NCBI GenBank assembly: GCA_025200525.1
Contig: CM045762.1
Span: forward strand, 26,092,584-26,156,583
Direction: 5' to 3'
DNA length: 64,000 nucleotides
Source of the DNA: Camellia lanceoleosa
Taxonomy: Eukaryota; Streptophyta; Magnoliopsida; Ericales; Theaceae
The notes under the pieces were generated by a model. The model saw nothing but the letters and a program-made list of their open reading frames with translations. It was not told where the DNA came from and made no database searches. The position numbers and the translations under genes are program-made. Positions 33,864 to 46,130 of this stretch are shown here, piece after piece; within the stretch, counting starts at the first letter, position 1, and every line of letters begins with the position of its first letter.

Positions 33864-34202
33864 TACTGTTGTGGTGTCCTATGGGCTTATTTCGAAATTT
33901 ATTTTGATAATCTGAACCGTTTACATTTTAGAGTACATCGAGTATATCACACCTGTAAAAAGTCAATTTAATTAGATATCGTTAACCCTTTCATCCACTT
34001 ACATTTGTATTTATTTTAATACTTTAAATCACAATATTAATTATTTTTTTAGATACAAATATGAGTGGATGAAAGGGTTAACGATATCCGATTAATTTGA
34101 TTTTTTACTAGTATATTCTACTCAATGTACTCTAAAATGTAATGGTTCAAATTATCAAAATGGATCCCTAAATGAGCCCATATGGCAGCACATCAAGCAC
34201 CC
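33864..34202. mobile_element. Foldback palindrome about 340 bp
   Basis: The two halves are inverted copies across most of their length. Left blocks: TGTCCTATGGGCTTATTT, TTTTGATAATCTGAACC, TTAGAGTACATCGAGTA, GATATCGTTAACCCTTTC. Right blocks, inverted: TGCCATATGGGCTCATTT, TTTTGATAATTTGAACC, TTAGAGTACATTGAGTA, GATATCGTTAACCCTTTC. Only a short AT spacer near 34030 separates them. No coding capacity. Related to the palindrome at 36831. Confidence 0.8.
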
Positions 34203-34795
34203 AAATCCCATGTTTAAATGATTGTAATCTTGAAGGAGAATGAAAATATAATTCCAAGTGCTATGATTTGAATATTTGGAACGTATTGGAAATGAAATAG
34301 TTATTTATCATATTCGACTTTTAAAATTTTATTTTCTAAATGTAGGCTGTTTGAAAATGAACTAGGTTAACTCAATTGATCGCTCTTGCATTTTTTTATT
34401 TCGAAAATTAAGGGGTCAATTCTTATCAAAGCAAAGAATGATTATTTTAATTATCTAATTTGATATATTTTTCTCATATTCATAATTAATTAACTCAAAA
34501 AAATGTAAATTATTTTAAATTTATTTCTAAAATTTGAATTATATGATGAAGTTGTGTTTTGAATGGTTGAAGATTCTCATGCAGTGATTTTTAGCATAGC
34601 AAAATAAGATAACAAATTACATAATTAAGAAATAAAGGAAAATTTACACACAAGTCATAATTTATGAACTTATATTTTATTAAAGTCAAAACTAAGATTT
34701 TTTGAATTTTTAAATTTCATTAAATTTTTAATAGTCGGAATTGCTCTTCAATTAATGATTGCTCGTCATTTATGATTATCTATAAAAGTGTGCTT

Positions 34796-35671
34796 GTTTG
34801 AACGGACTAAATAAGAAGGGATTAGAATTCATCAGATTATAATCCTGGGATTCATAGTCTTGGGCCTATTTGGTTGGATAAGATATATATCTCATATTTA
34901 TTTAGTCATGGGATTAGATGTTAGGAAATGAGTATTTGATTAAATAGGATATAAATTCTATGTTTGTTTGAGATATTATGGAGAACGATAAATACTCAAA
35001 TGACTATTTTACCCTTTTTAATTATTTACTAAGTAATAATAGCAATATTAAACATATCTTTAATATTTTAATTATTTTTAGCTATATTAAATAAAAATTT
35101 ATTTTATTTTATTTTTTACACATTTATATAAATTTATTTTTTAAAAATTATCAATAAAAATATATGTTATTTTTTTAATTAAAATTTTAAATAAATTTAT
35201 TTTAAAAAATAATAATAATGAAATAATGAAATTAAATAAAAAATCTATTAAAATTTAAATAATGAAATTAAATAAAATATAAACAAATTTTTAAAATAAA
35301 ATATCAATAAAATATCTATAAAAAATTATTTAAAAAAATTAAATAAATAAAACATTAATAAAAATTAAATAAAATTATTTTATTTTTAAATTGAGATATT
35401 TAAATTTTATTAAATTTTACTAAATATAATATATAATTAAATAATAGAGAGTCAAAATGGTCATTTCACCATCTAATCTCATATCCCTCTTATCCCTCAT
35501 TTGTGTCCCACCCCCACTCCTATAGGACACAATAGTCTAACACATTTGAGACTAATAGTCTGGAGGAACTATTAGTGCGGAGCAAAATTAGAAAACCAAA
35601 CAACAGATATAAATCCTATTCCACCTTCCAATCCCTCCAAACAAACAGCACCCCTCCAAACAAACAGCACC
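34796..35671. mobile_element. Non-autonomous PIF/Harbinger-like element, copy 1
   Basis: The ends GTGTGCTTGTTTGAACGG and, inverted, GGTGCTGTTTGTTTGGAGGG are related. The sequence aligns in opposite orientation with 61611-62591, for example TAGTCATGGGATTAGATG against TAGTCATGAGATTAGATG. TAA flanks both sides (34793-34795 and 35672-35674). A 19-bp piece of the right end is tandemly duplicated at about 35635-35671. No transposase. Confidence 0.6.
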
Positions 35672-35779
35672 TAAAGGAACATAATGATTTGACATTTATT
35701 TTAATTTTTAAAATTTTAAAACCTCAACTTTCAAATTAAAAAAAAAAAAAGAACTAATCTGTGTAGCTGGTTTTAATTT

Positions 35780-36140
35780 TTTGAATTCAGTTTTCTGGAA
35801 AGTTTTTTAATTTTTTCTATTTTTTTATTTTTAGTGAATATTTTTAAAATTTATGCAATTTTTTTACTTTTTTAGATGCGCCCTATTTAGGTGTATCTAA
35901 ATATTGAAATATTTGTGAAAAAATATTTTTAAAAATTAATAAATACACAAAAAACATAATTTTCATTTTTTTTTTTTGTATTTTTGGCATTTCGCGAATT
36001 TTTTAAAGATTTGTTTTCACAAATATTATACATTTTAAGTATATTTATGTTAGGTGTGTCTAAAAATAAAAAAAAATAAAAACATATTGCTTAAAATATT
36101 TTTAAAAATTTATTGAAAACAAAAAAATATAAAAAATAAA
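35780..36140. repeat. AT-rich palindromic element, copy 2 of 3
   Basis: Contains TTTTTAGATGCGCCC, TTAGGTGTATCTAAAT and TATGTTAGGTGTGTCTAAAA near opposite ends, as in the copies at 16275 and 38075. Confidence 0.45.
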
Positions 36141-36830
36141 AAAGTAGAATCTTCTGAAAAGTGTTTTTTGGGAACCAAAACTAAACAAGCTAATATGTTT
36201 TTTTTTTTTTTTTGTTGAAAAAAATTGAAAAATTGAATTATTTTTTTATGCATAACTGAAAATTTTGTGTCTATAAAGAAGTATGATGACGGAATATTGA
36301 TGTGTAAAAAAAAAACTTTAAAAATGAAAAAATTGATAATGTTCTCAGTTTTAAAATTTAAAAAAAATTGATAATGTTCTCAATTTTATTGTATAGTTGA
36401 ATCAAACTAATAAATAGAAAGACCAAAAATGTTGAATCTCATGTTCTTTTTTTTGTCAGTTAGTGAAACAATTATTTGAAATATTATTATGTAAAATTGA
36501 TAATGTTCTTAATTTTAAAAATTAAAAAAAAATTAATAATATTCTCAATTTTACTAAATAGAATTTATTAGTTAAAATTTTTTTAAATATAACATAAGTT
36601 ACTGTAACATTTGTAAATAAAATTTTTAAGTAATAAAGTAAAATAATATTAAAATATTATATATATTTTTAAACCATAAACGACATAAATCATAGTTGAG
36701 GATCATCATCTGTTTTGAAATACAATTTCAATATTTTCATACTTGAAGTTATATTTTCAAAGCACAATAATTATCGCTGCACAAATGAGTCGTTGTTCAA
36801 TAGTAATGGTAGTACAACACGAGTATTTCA

Positions 36831-37240
36831 TGTGTTACGCGAATGAGGATCTTCTCCTTGCAGTTTTCGTACTTGTGTTCGTCTTTGTAGGCCTTTAGGT
36901 TTACTTTTAGGCCCAATTTTGATAATCCAAAGCGTTCATATTTTATGATTTATTCAGTATAATATACCTGTAAAAAATCAAGTTGATCGGATATCAGAAA
37001 GTATGTGTTCGAAAAATTGAACTAAAAACTATTTTTTAAATAATTTAATAAACTGTTTTCTGAACATATACTTTTTGATATCCGATCAACTTGATTTTTT
37101 ACAGGTATGATATACTGAATAAATCATAAAATATGAACGGTTCGGATTATCAAAATTGGACTTAAAAATAGACTCGAAGACCTGCAAAGACGGGCGCAAG
37201 TACAAAATTACAAGGAGAAAACCTTGGCTCGTGTAACGCA
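36831..37240. mobile_element. Foldback palindrome about 410 bp
   Basis: Almost the whole segment is an inverted repeat centred near 37035. Left: TGTGTTACGCG, CTTCTCCTTGCA, TACTTGTGTTCGTCTTTG, TTTTGATAATCCAAAGCG, TCAAGTTGATCGGATATC. The right half, inverted, gives TGCGTTACACG, TTTCTCCTTGTA, TACTTGCGCCCGTCTTTG, TTTTGATAATCCGAACCG, TCAAGTTGATCGGATATC. It has the same inner motifs (GATAATC, GATATC) as the palindrome at 33864. The 68-codon frame on the minus strand overlaps its end and is not a gene. Confidence 0.85.
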
Positions 37241-37254
37241 GTTGGGTTTAATAA

Positions 37255-37408
37255 AATCTCAAAAATTGTCAAATCAATAAAATTTAAAAAATTGTCAAAT
37301 GAGTAGTTGTGTAATAAGTTTTGAGGGTCAAAAATTGTCAAATCAATAAATTTTAAAAAAATTATCAAATCAATAAAATTTTAAAAATTGTCAAATGAGT
37401 AGTTGTTT
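37255..37408 (+). repeat. Short tandem duplication, period about 96 bp
   Basis: ATTGTCAAATGAGTAGTTGT occurs twice, with GAGTAGTTGT at 37301 and 37397, each preceded by TCAAATCAATAAAATTT-type sequence. Confidence 0.7.
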
Positions 37409-37410
37409 AA

Positions 37411-37657
37411 GAGTCTGTTTGGGAAGAGTTTTTCTAGGTTTTTTTTTGGTTATTTTAGTTACAAAAAAATAAAATAAGTTATTTTAATCATAAACAATAA
37501 AACATCATATTAAACCCATAATCATTACACTATTCTCTCAAAAAAAAGTCAAAAAAACCAAAAAAACCCTTCCCAAACTAAGTTTTTTAGCCCAGGCTAA
37601 AATAGCTAAAAAAACTAAAAAGCCAAAAAGCCAACCCACTTCCCCAACGGAGGCTAA
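37411..37657. mobile_element. MITE of the GTTTGGGAAG family, compound
   Basis: The left end is GAGTCTGTTTGGGAAGAG and the inverted right end is GCCTCCGTTGGGGAAGTGGG. A third, internal end-like block CCCTTCCCAAACTAAG lies at about 37567, so two elements are probably joined. A further relative (TTGTTTTGGAAAGTTGACTT) follows at 37662-38010. Confidence 0.5.
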
Positions 37658-38074
37658 GGCTTGTTTTGGAAAGTTGACTTTTAGTCACTTTTTTTGGTTT
37701 GTAGCAAAAGTTAAAAGTTAACTTTTAAAAAAAAAAAATCATTTGGAAAGTTAATTTTTAGCCAATGGTGAAATTACAATTCTACTCCTCATGGGTCAAA
37801 ATATGTTACGTGAGTAAAGTTGTAAATATTTTAAATTAAATGGGGTAATTTAATCATTTTATTATGATTTGACATCATAAACAAATATTAATAAAAAAAA
37901 CCCAAAAGTCACTTTTTACTAACTTATGAGATCATTTGTCTAAAAAAGTCAAAAATTTGGTTAAAAATCAAAAAATTATTTTTTACCATCTTTTCAAAAT
38001 AGATCTAATAAGTTTGCGGGGTCAATCAACCAACCATAAATACAAATGGTTTGGATTTTTAAGATTCATTTTTT

Positions 38075-38360
38075 AAAAAATTAATTTTTTTTGTTTTTCT
38101 TATTTTTTATTTTTTATTTTTCTTGAATTTTTTTAGAAAATTCATTAAATATCAAAAATATAAAAAAATACAAAAATTCAATACATTTTTCGTATTATTG
38201 TGTATTTGTTGATTCTTTAAAATATTTTTTTACAAATATTTTACTTTTTAGATAAATCTAAGTAAGGTGCATCTAAAAAAGTAAAAAAAAAAAATACATA
38301 AAATTTTAAAAATATCCACTAAAAGCAAAAAAACACAAAAAACAAAAAACTCAATTTTAA
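38075..38360. repeat. AT-rich palindromic element, copy 3 of 3
   Basis: AGATAAATCTAAGTAAGGTG and a TTTTTAGAAAATTCATTAAA-type arm match the copy at 16275. Confidence 0.45.
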
Positions 38361-39319
38361 AAAAATTAAATTTAGAAAATTGAAACCAAATATACTGAAT
38401 AATTTTTTATTTTTATTTTTATGCGTTACTTATATAAATTTTCTTCCTTTTTTATTTGAATAATTTTTTGCGGTTGAGGATGGATTTCTTTATTTGTTTC
38501 TGTTGTTTTTGACCTTTGGTTGAAAATTTAAGCAAATCTAAACATGGATTTGGATTAAAGATATTAATCCTTATTTTTTAATTATTATTATTATTTTTAT
38601 TTTTATTTTTTTGTAGATGCATATGCAATAATTATAGGGCCAAGTTCAATGGTTAATCAGTTGGCTAATAAACTGGTAAAACTGAGTTTAAATCATAAAT
38701 TTGGCTAGAAATTTGAAAAGATAAAGAAAAATGTGAAAAGAAAAAATAAATCCGGTAACGTATATCAAAATTTATCTTCAATTAATTTTGTATTATTTAC
38801 ATCAAAAATAACAAATGACTGCTTATATTAGAGAGTATACACTCCACAATGCTAGCCTATATCAAGATGTTTTTTTTGCGGTCCTTGGCCTATATTATTG
38901 GATTTCACAAATTTAAAATCCAAAAGATTTTATTGTGAAATGACTAAGATATTACACAAAAAACACACTTTGATTGGTTTGGAATTTTTAAAATATTTTC
39001 ATAAGTTTTTAATTGGTATTTTTTTTAATGAATTTTTTAAACATTATAATCAAAATCTTTTATTTTTTAAAATTCACTTAATCTAGATATATTTAAAAAT
39101 ACAAAATTTATCCAAACTAAACAGAGATTTTTTTTTCCTTTCTTACTTTTGGAATAAATAGGCAAATAAAAATGTATATATTAAAAAAAAAGTTCCACTA
39201 TTAACTGGTAAAGAAAAGAAAATACTCCCGATCTAATGCTCTCCTTTTTTAATCAAAAAATAGTTTATATATATTTTTTTCAAGAATTTCTTATATTTAA
39301 AATTAATATACTGATGTTC
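38361..39319. other. Gene-free AT-rich stretch
   Basis: Nothing beyond low-complexity AT sequence was recognised. Confidence 0.5.
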
Positions 39320-39508
39320 GTATTAGTTATGAAGGGATGGCATGGAATGAAGATGGAGGTACAAGGATAGTGCGATAACGGCAATAGTGGTGAGGGTGAT
39401 TGCCGATAATTGTGTATTAGTTATGAAGGGATGGCATAGAATGAAGGTGGAGGTACAAGGATAGTGCGATAACGGCAATAGTGGTGATGGTGATTGCCGA
39501 TAATTGTC
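39320..39508 (+). repeat. Tandem duplication, period 94 bp
   Basis: GTATTAGTTATGAAGGGATG starts at 39320 and 39414, and both copies run to TGATTGCCGATAATTGT with only a few differences. Higher GC than its surroundings. No coding frame. Confidence 0.9.
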
Positions 39509-40509
39509 ATGATGGAGCTAGTGGTGGTGGGAATGGGAGGCGGTGGCAATGTAAGTGTAATGGTAGAGGTAGTATTGTAGTGACATTGGTAAAATTTTAG
39601 TTTAAAAAATATTTTCTTTTTAAATGTTTTTCATATTTTTTACCCAAGTAATTTTTTATTTTTTTGATTGATTATGAAAAATATTTTATGTTAACTTTCG
39701 TTTTTATTGTATCAAATGTTAAAAAATATTTTTTAAAAAATTATTTTTTACCCAAAGAAACAAAGTGTAAATAAAATTATATTTGTACCACATTGCCATT
39801 GGTATGCTCTCCAAACCCCCCCTTGTGTTTGGAATGATCCCTTCTTTTTTTCTTTTCTTTTTTGAGCTGGGAATGATCCCCTTCCATTTTCCCTTTCTAA
39901 CGAGTGAAAAAGTATGTTTAGAATAATTTTATTTTTTTATAATTTTTTTTTTTATAAAATGTATAGAGAAAATAGAACCTTTAATTTTTTGTATAATTTT
40001 TTTGACTTTTTAACTTTTTTAAGATATCCCCAGACTAACTGAAAAGTCTATCCCATGCTCTAATTTTGAAACTTTTGAAGAATTAATCCCATCCCACGCT
40101 CTAATATTTTTGGCAAGTACAATAATAATTTAAAATATCATATTATTTTTATTTATTTGTCAATTATTCTACTTATTTGTCTATGTTACATATATGTCTT
40201 CTTATCTGTCTAGTGTCATCTATATATCTACATCACCACCACCACCACCAAACATTGTTAGCCATCGTCACCAACCACTTCTGACAACTTTTCTAGTTTC
40301 AACAATTTTTTCAATAACTCGCAATCAGACAATTGGGTGTAAAAATAAAAATCTTTGAAAATAATAATTTATCTTTCTTAACAAATAATTTTATTAATCA
40401 TACTATCACAATCAAAATAAAATAATTCTTCAACCTCATATCATACATACCCTAAAAATAGAATTTCAATAATTTAAAAAACAAAAAAAACAAAAATAAA
40501 TCGAAGAAA

Positions 40510-40745
40510 CTTGTAATTGGGAGTGTTTGGAAAGTTAGGTTGGGCTATTTTTTTTTTTGGTTAAAATAGTCAATAAAAATAAAATAACTTAAAATAATTG
40601 ATATCATAAAATATTATATTTAAATTATAATCATTTTATTTTTTTTATAATCATCAAATTAATTATAAAAAAATAATAATTATCATTCTAAATATAATAT
40701 TTTTAATCAAATTAAAATAATTAAAAAATCCAAAAAAAAAAAAAA
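40510..40745. mobile_element. Decayed MITE of the GTTTGGAAAG family
   Basis: GAGTGTTTGGAAAGTTAGGTTGGGC starts a segment with TTAAAATAGTCAATAAAA and ends in A-rich sequence. It resembles the MITEs at 7774 and 37411. Boundaries are uncertain. A GC-rich block (CCCCCCAGACCCCCC) follows at about 40855. Confidence 0.3.
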
Positions 40746-41187
40746 AAACAAGTAAAGTTCTCAAACCACTACACCCTACGACACCAGTACAATCAGGAGG
40801 AGAGTGCGTTCGAGTTTTAAAAAGGGGGTGATGATACATTTTATGGTTATGGTTACCCCCCAGACCCCCCCAACCCCCTGGCGTTGGGCGTTGGCCAAAA
40901 AAAAAAAAAAAAAAAAAAATTTTTTTTTAATAATAGTTGATGACAAAGACCCCAAATTTGGGTCCAAAAGATTTTCCATTAAAAGTGGTGCTCTAAAATA
41001 CTAAAAAAAAAAAACATGACACAAGCAATGAGTTCTATCCACTGTCACATCACTAGTGACACTTTTAAAACGTCACTTTTAATGGTCTCAAATATTATTG
41101 TTAGGAATGGCCCCATCAAGCATCACATGTTACATTCTCAACGTCCCACATAAGTTGATTTCCGATTCTATAAGCCAAATAATAATA

Positions 41188-41528
41188 GGTAAATTACAAA
41201 TACATCTTTAAAGTTTACTTATAATATAAATTGCTTTTTATAATTTAAAAAATTATAAATACTTTTTATTAAAAAATTTATTTAATAGAATTAATTAAAA
41301 AAATAAAATTTATGATTACTCTCCTATATAATAATAAAATTATTTAAATTATTAATTGAAACATATTTTTAACATCATTAAAAATTGTTAATTAACTTAA
41401 TGATTTATTAATAAAAATGGTGATTTGTTATGAAATTAGAAATTTCAAGGGATGGAATGTAATTTTCAAAATCACAAGAGATGATTCGTATTTTAGTCAA
41501 ACCTTAAGAGGTGTATTTGTAATTTACC
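41188..41528. mobile_element. Mutator-type MITE, 341 bp
   Basis: The ends GGTAAATTACAAATACATCT and, inverted, GGTAAATTACAAATACACCT match. The 10-bp duplication AATAATAATA flanks it (41178-41187 and 41529-41538); because that sequence is itself repetitive, its length is uncertain. A diverged relative without clear ends lies at 42284-42612. Confidence 0.75.
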
Positions 41529-41716
41529 AATAATAATAATATAGATGAATTACAAACGGAAAAGACTATGCTTGGAATTTGATTGAAAGTTAAATTTTGA
41601 TTTTTACTTTATTTTGAGTTATATTATTTTTTTTTATATTTTTTATAATTTTTTTTTTAAAAAAAAGGTTAAAAAGTTAATTTTTAACCAACATCTTACA
41701 ACAATCCTATGCTACC

Positions 41717-42024
41717 ACCGAGGATTAGTGGCCTGGTGGAGAAGGCAACTCATTCCAAAGGAGTAAGTCAAGTTCGATTTATGAGGATGCGAATTTGTTG
41801 GGTTATTCAGTTGGTTTTCTGCGGAAATTTTGTATTGTATTCCGATGACACTTGACCTCTTTTAGAGCATGTGGTTGAGTTCTATTGATGTCTCAATGGT
41901 AGACCCTTTCCTATGAGTTAGGTTAAATTGGACCGGCTATCGGCTATTCTAGAGCCTGGTCCACAAATGAAGTAATGACACCTTGCATCCTTTTTTTCCA
42001 TGTTCAAAAAAAAAAAAAAAAAAA
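41717..42024 (+). mobile_element. tRNA-derived SINE (probable)
   Basis: A box-A-like TGGCCTGGTGG is at 41729-41739 and a box-B-like GTTCGATTT at 41772-41780, about 40 bp apart as in a tRNA promoter. The body is about 300 bp, is not AT-rich like its surroundings, and ends in a run of 19 A (42006-42024). A clear target duplication was not found; ATGCTACC and ATGCTGCA near the two ends are a weak candidate. SINEs move with LINE enzymes. Confidence 0.5.
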
Positions 42025-42283
42025 GAAGGGGAAAGGGAAAGATTATGCTGCACTTTCAAAGGGTATGTATCGCATGCACCTTATAATTAAAGAAGAAAAT
42101 GACATAATTTTATAATTTTTGAATCATAATTAAAAAAGAAAATCATAGTCAAACACACATGAGGTATAACTAAAGATCTTATGAGTCGTAACCAAAGAAA
42201 AAAAATTAGTCAAAACTAAAGAAGAAAATAATATAATTAAGGGTGCATATGATAGGGGGTGTGTATAGTAAAATTTCTCATAA

Positions 42284-42612
42284 CAAATACATCTTGACGT
42301 TTGCTTAAAATGTGAATTATTTTATGTAATTTTGAAAATTACATTTCTTCTTTTTAAATTTTTAATCTCATAATATATGATTATTTTTATTAGTAAATTA
42401 TTAAGTCAATTAATAATTTTTAATAATGTTGAAAATATATTTCTATTAATATTTAATGTAATTTTATTATTGTATAAAAAAAATAGTTACAAATTTTAAT
42501 TTTTTTACAATTTTGTTAAATAAAATATTCTAATAAGGACATATTTATAAATTTAAAAATTATAAAAGATAATTCATATTTTAAATAAATCTCAGTGGAT
42601 ATATTTATAGTT
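42284..42612. mobile_element. Diverged relative of the Mutator-type MITE
   Basis: ACAAATACATCTTGACGTTTGC and, in inverse, sequence ending ATATTTATAGTTGTG resemble the ends of 41188-41528. Heavily decayed. Confidence 0.3.
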
Positions 42613-42854
42613 GTGAATGCAGTACCACTAGATTGCTCTTGTCTGTCCTGGTTGTTGAAAGTTATAGCTACATTTCAACGTCGTCCGTGTGCTAATTAAA
42701 GTTGTTTTGGAAATTAATTATTTTAATTAATTTTTAAAATTTTTATAAAAAATAAATAAATAGAGTGATATAATAATTTACAATGATTTAAATATTAATC
42801 GGTAATGCTACACAAATAAGTAATTTTTATAATATTATTTTATTAATTAATGTA

Positions 42855-43375
42855 GTAATAGGCTCATTTCAAGTACCAATGGTTTATTATTGTTGCATGA
42901 CACAATAATTAAGAAAAAAATTATAAAAATTGCTAATTTATATAAATTGTTCAATTTTGATTAATACATTAATTTACGTGGAAACTAAGGCTATGTGGAT
43001 GATTAAAAATTAGAAAATGAATGAGAATCTTATTAGTAAAAGTCCAATAGTCGGTGATTTAATATTTGAGAGAGATTGCAAGAGACAGAAAAAGTAGGTT
43101 TAGGTTTCATTTCAAGTGCCGAAGGTTATATTGTTGCATGAAACATCAATTAATAAAATAATTTGTGAAAATTATTAATTTATATAATATTGTTCAATTT
43201 TAATTACAATTTTTTAATACTTTTTTATTTGTTACTAATACATTCGTTTAGAACACAAATAGTAAGGTTATGTGTGGATGGTTGAAAATTAAAGGATGAA
43301 TGAGAATCTCGTTATTGAAAATTCATAATTGTAATTTAACACTTGAGATAATCGAGATTGCTGGAGAGAGAAAGA
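42855..43375 (+). repeat. Diverged tandem duplication, period about 245-277 bp
   Basis: TCATTTCAAGTACCAATGG and TCATTTCAAGTGCCGAAGG open two copies (about 42864 and 43107). Both continue with GTTGCATGA, GTTCAATTTT, and GGCTATGTGGATGATTAAAA or GGTTATGTGTGGATGGTTGA. The copies differ by substitutions and a roughly 30-bp insertion. Confidence 0.7.
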
Positions 43376-43824
43376 GAAAGTATATGTCTATTTCTATTTT
43401 TAAAAAAACAACATATCAATGTAATGTTGGAAAAATAATTATGAATTGATGAAAATCTTTTTACTTGCAAGTAAAGTGAGTTGCAGATGTGTAACAGATA
43501 CATAACATATGTTAGACTTAACCGGGAAATATTCACAACAATTTGTTGAAAAACCCAAGTTATATATAGAATTGTTTTTTTTTGGATAGATTAGTAATTA
43601 TACTAATTTGTATGAATCATTTAGTAATATCAAGGATTTAGTTATGAGATGGTTTTATAATATCTATAACTTAGATGGATAATTTTATAATTTTGAAAAA
43701 ACTAGCTTATTAAGCCAACATCTAGGTTTAAGTCTTGGGCAAACAGATGCCTCGTGAATCATTGCGGAGGGTTTTGAAGGCTGCTGTAGGGTTTAAAAAA
43801 ATAAATAAATAAATAAAAAATAAA

Positions 43825-45167
43825 TATTCATAATGTGGTGATTTTGATTTATTCATCTATTTAAAGATAAGATTTATTTTATTGTATTCCTATCTATGAA
43901 TTTAGTTTCAATATATCAATAGATGATTTGTATGGCCATTTATGATTAAATAAATATATTGATGTAGTCTATGCTAGGGGTGTCGGTTTAGCTAGACTAT
44001 AGAATGTATTTTGCATTTCGTTTGGATAGTTTGTATTTTGGAATTGATATATGATGAGTTAAGTTTAATGGTGGTGTGTTTGTGGGACACAAGATTGACT
44101 GCAAGTAGTTACAAATTTTTACACATATATAAACAGCAATAGAATAATATAAGTTGAAAATTTTCAAAGTCGTGATGGCTTTGTTTTGATGCTGAAGTAG
44201 GGGAGTTTCTGGTAGACTATAGGATTAATTTATTCTATTGTTGTTACAAAGAAAGGAATGATGCTTGCAAATAATAATTGTTTATGTGGTGTAATATTTT
44301 ATTAGGTTTGTAAGACTTAGGTAGATCTTAGTAATTTAAGATTAGCTTGGAAAATATTATTTTAACTGTTTGAGGTAAGTAAACCTCTATCACTGTTTGT
44401 TCATTTTTATTCCTATTGAATTGTTTGAAATTATAAATATTTATTTATAACCTTCCTGGTCTCTTAAAATAAAATATGCATCAAGTATAAATATTATCGG
44501 ATATTATTATAAAAATTATTTGAATATTTTGTAAAATTATTTTGAAAATTGTACCTTATTATGAAATTATCGAATATTTTATTTAAAAGTTGTGTATTGT
44601 TTGAATTCTGAACATTATTTTAGTCTGACTATGATTTGGACACTAGACAATGGGGGTTACTTATTAGCACAAAAACTAATTTCTTTTGAGACTTTACTAT
44701 CGGCCTGTGTGATTTTGAGTCTTGTCACGGACTAAGTAACTGTAGTTATCAAGACTTGAGTTTTGTGAATCAAATCATTAAACCATCTGAATATCAAACC
44801 ATCAATTTAAACAACGAAATTTCTTTAAATTATCTCATTGTCTTTTCAATTAAAATGTATTGTTACACTATTCATTTTCAGCTATGAAACCATTTTGCAA
44901 AATAATTGCTCATTTATTGAATTGTAGCAAAAATATATTTATTGGTTAGCGGTTATTTTTTTGTATATTTGATCCAACTAACCGTGATAGTTGGTTATTT
45001 GCTAGGCTGTCTAACTTACTCTTATTTTATTTTTGTTCAGATTCAGAGGAATAGAGTTGGGCGGGTCTTTACTTGTGAGAATGCCGAGAGTAAAACTATG
45101 ATTTAAGTTACTTGGATTACTATTTTGTTAGTGGATTATATTAGTAGACTTGGTGAACAATTTCATG
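43825..45167 (+). mobile_element. Older gypsy-type LTR, left part (split by the 15-kb Tat element)
   Basis: The stretch resembles the interior of large gypsy LTRs: 'TGGGGGTTACTTATTAGC' (about 44650), then TTTTGTTCAGATTCAGAGG (about 45036). It breaks at 45167. The right part resumes at 60436 and ends GGGACTTGGAGCGTGACA at about 60594, a typical LTR end. The 5' boundary is uncertain. Confidence 0.4.
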
Positions 45168-45932
45168 TGTTGGCTTTTTTGACTTTCGAAAGTTAGTTGT
45201 ATAAATTTTAAGCGTGCCAACAAGGATTAATAAGTCCTTACAGAATTTATAATTGCCAATCAATTATCAGACGATTGTGTTGAAATTCTTTTAGCTTCAA
45301 TGAAGAAGACTTTTACTGGTAGTTTGTTTAAAGAGAAATTTATAAGAAATAACAAATACAGAACAATTTAGAAATTGAATTTCACTGAGTGAATAAGAAC
45401 TTACAATGAAATGACCCAGTCTTTGAAAAGATTTATAGCAATGACTACTTAAGAACTACTCCTAGGAAATGAAGTGCAATACAGGATTTGCAACGTTGAA
45501 AATGTAAAGAACTGGAAATATAAAACTGGAAAGAAAATATGAAGTAAATGATTGATTTCTGGATCTGAGTCTAGGTCCTTTTCTGTTTAGCCTTCTCTGC
45601 TATTTATACTTTTTAGTGATAACCGTCGAAGTGGCTTTCTAACCGTTGAAATATGCTTTCACGATCTCTGGTCATGGCTTCGCTCAACGAGCTCCCACTA
45701 CGCCTCTTTTGCAGTTAGGCTTCCCTTTTGAATTTGAATTTGAATTGTAGGTAACCGTTAGGCTACGTCATCTCGCACCTCTTGACTATTTCAATGCCAC
45801 GCAGATCCAATACTACCAATATGAACTGTCACGTATCTGTCTTTGATTGGAGACTTGCATTAATTCTCCAAATTGTCCTTTAGGTGCCACGTGTTACTCT
45901 GCGATTGACTTTTACAAATTATACAACCAACA
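45168..45932 (-). repeat. 3' LTR of the 15-kb Tat element
   Basis: On the plus strand it runs from TGTTGGCTTTTTTG to ACAACCAACA. A G-box CACGTG lies at 45888-45893. On the minus strand it is preceded by a purine-rich AGTGCGGGAGGTAA, a likely polypurine tract. Confidence 0.9.
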
Positions 45933-46130
45933 TTACCTCCCGCACTAACATACCAAATACTTTGTGATATTAGTGGACTAGTACAATCTACCCACGTTCT
46001 GGGACGTGCATGGACCCTGTATATTCTGGAAGTGTAACCGTTTTTTGAACAATGAAGCAGTGAACTTCATTAAATCCTTGTTCGTTGTACTTCCATTCTC
46101 TGAGTAGACGAAAAGACTAGTATATCCCCA

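Noticed and set aside
40776..41004. Frames around a poly(A) run with Pro-rich reading
   Set aside because: Low-complexity A/T and C runs give short frames on both strands; no gene signal.
43700..43825. Possible second SINE with an (AAAT)n tail
   Set aside because: Box-A and box-B-like motifs are too weak and no target duplication is visible.
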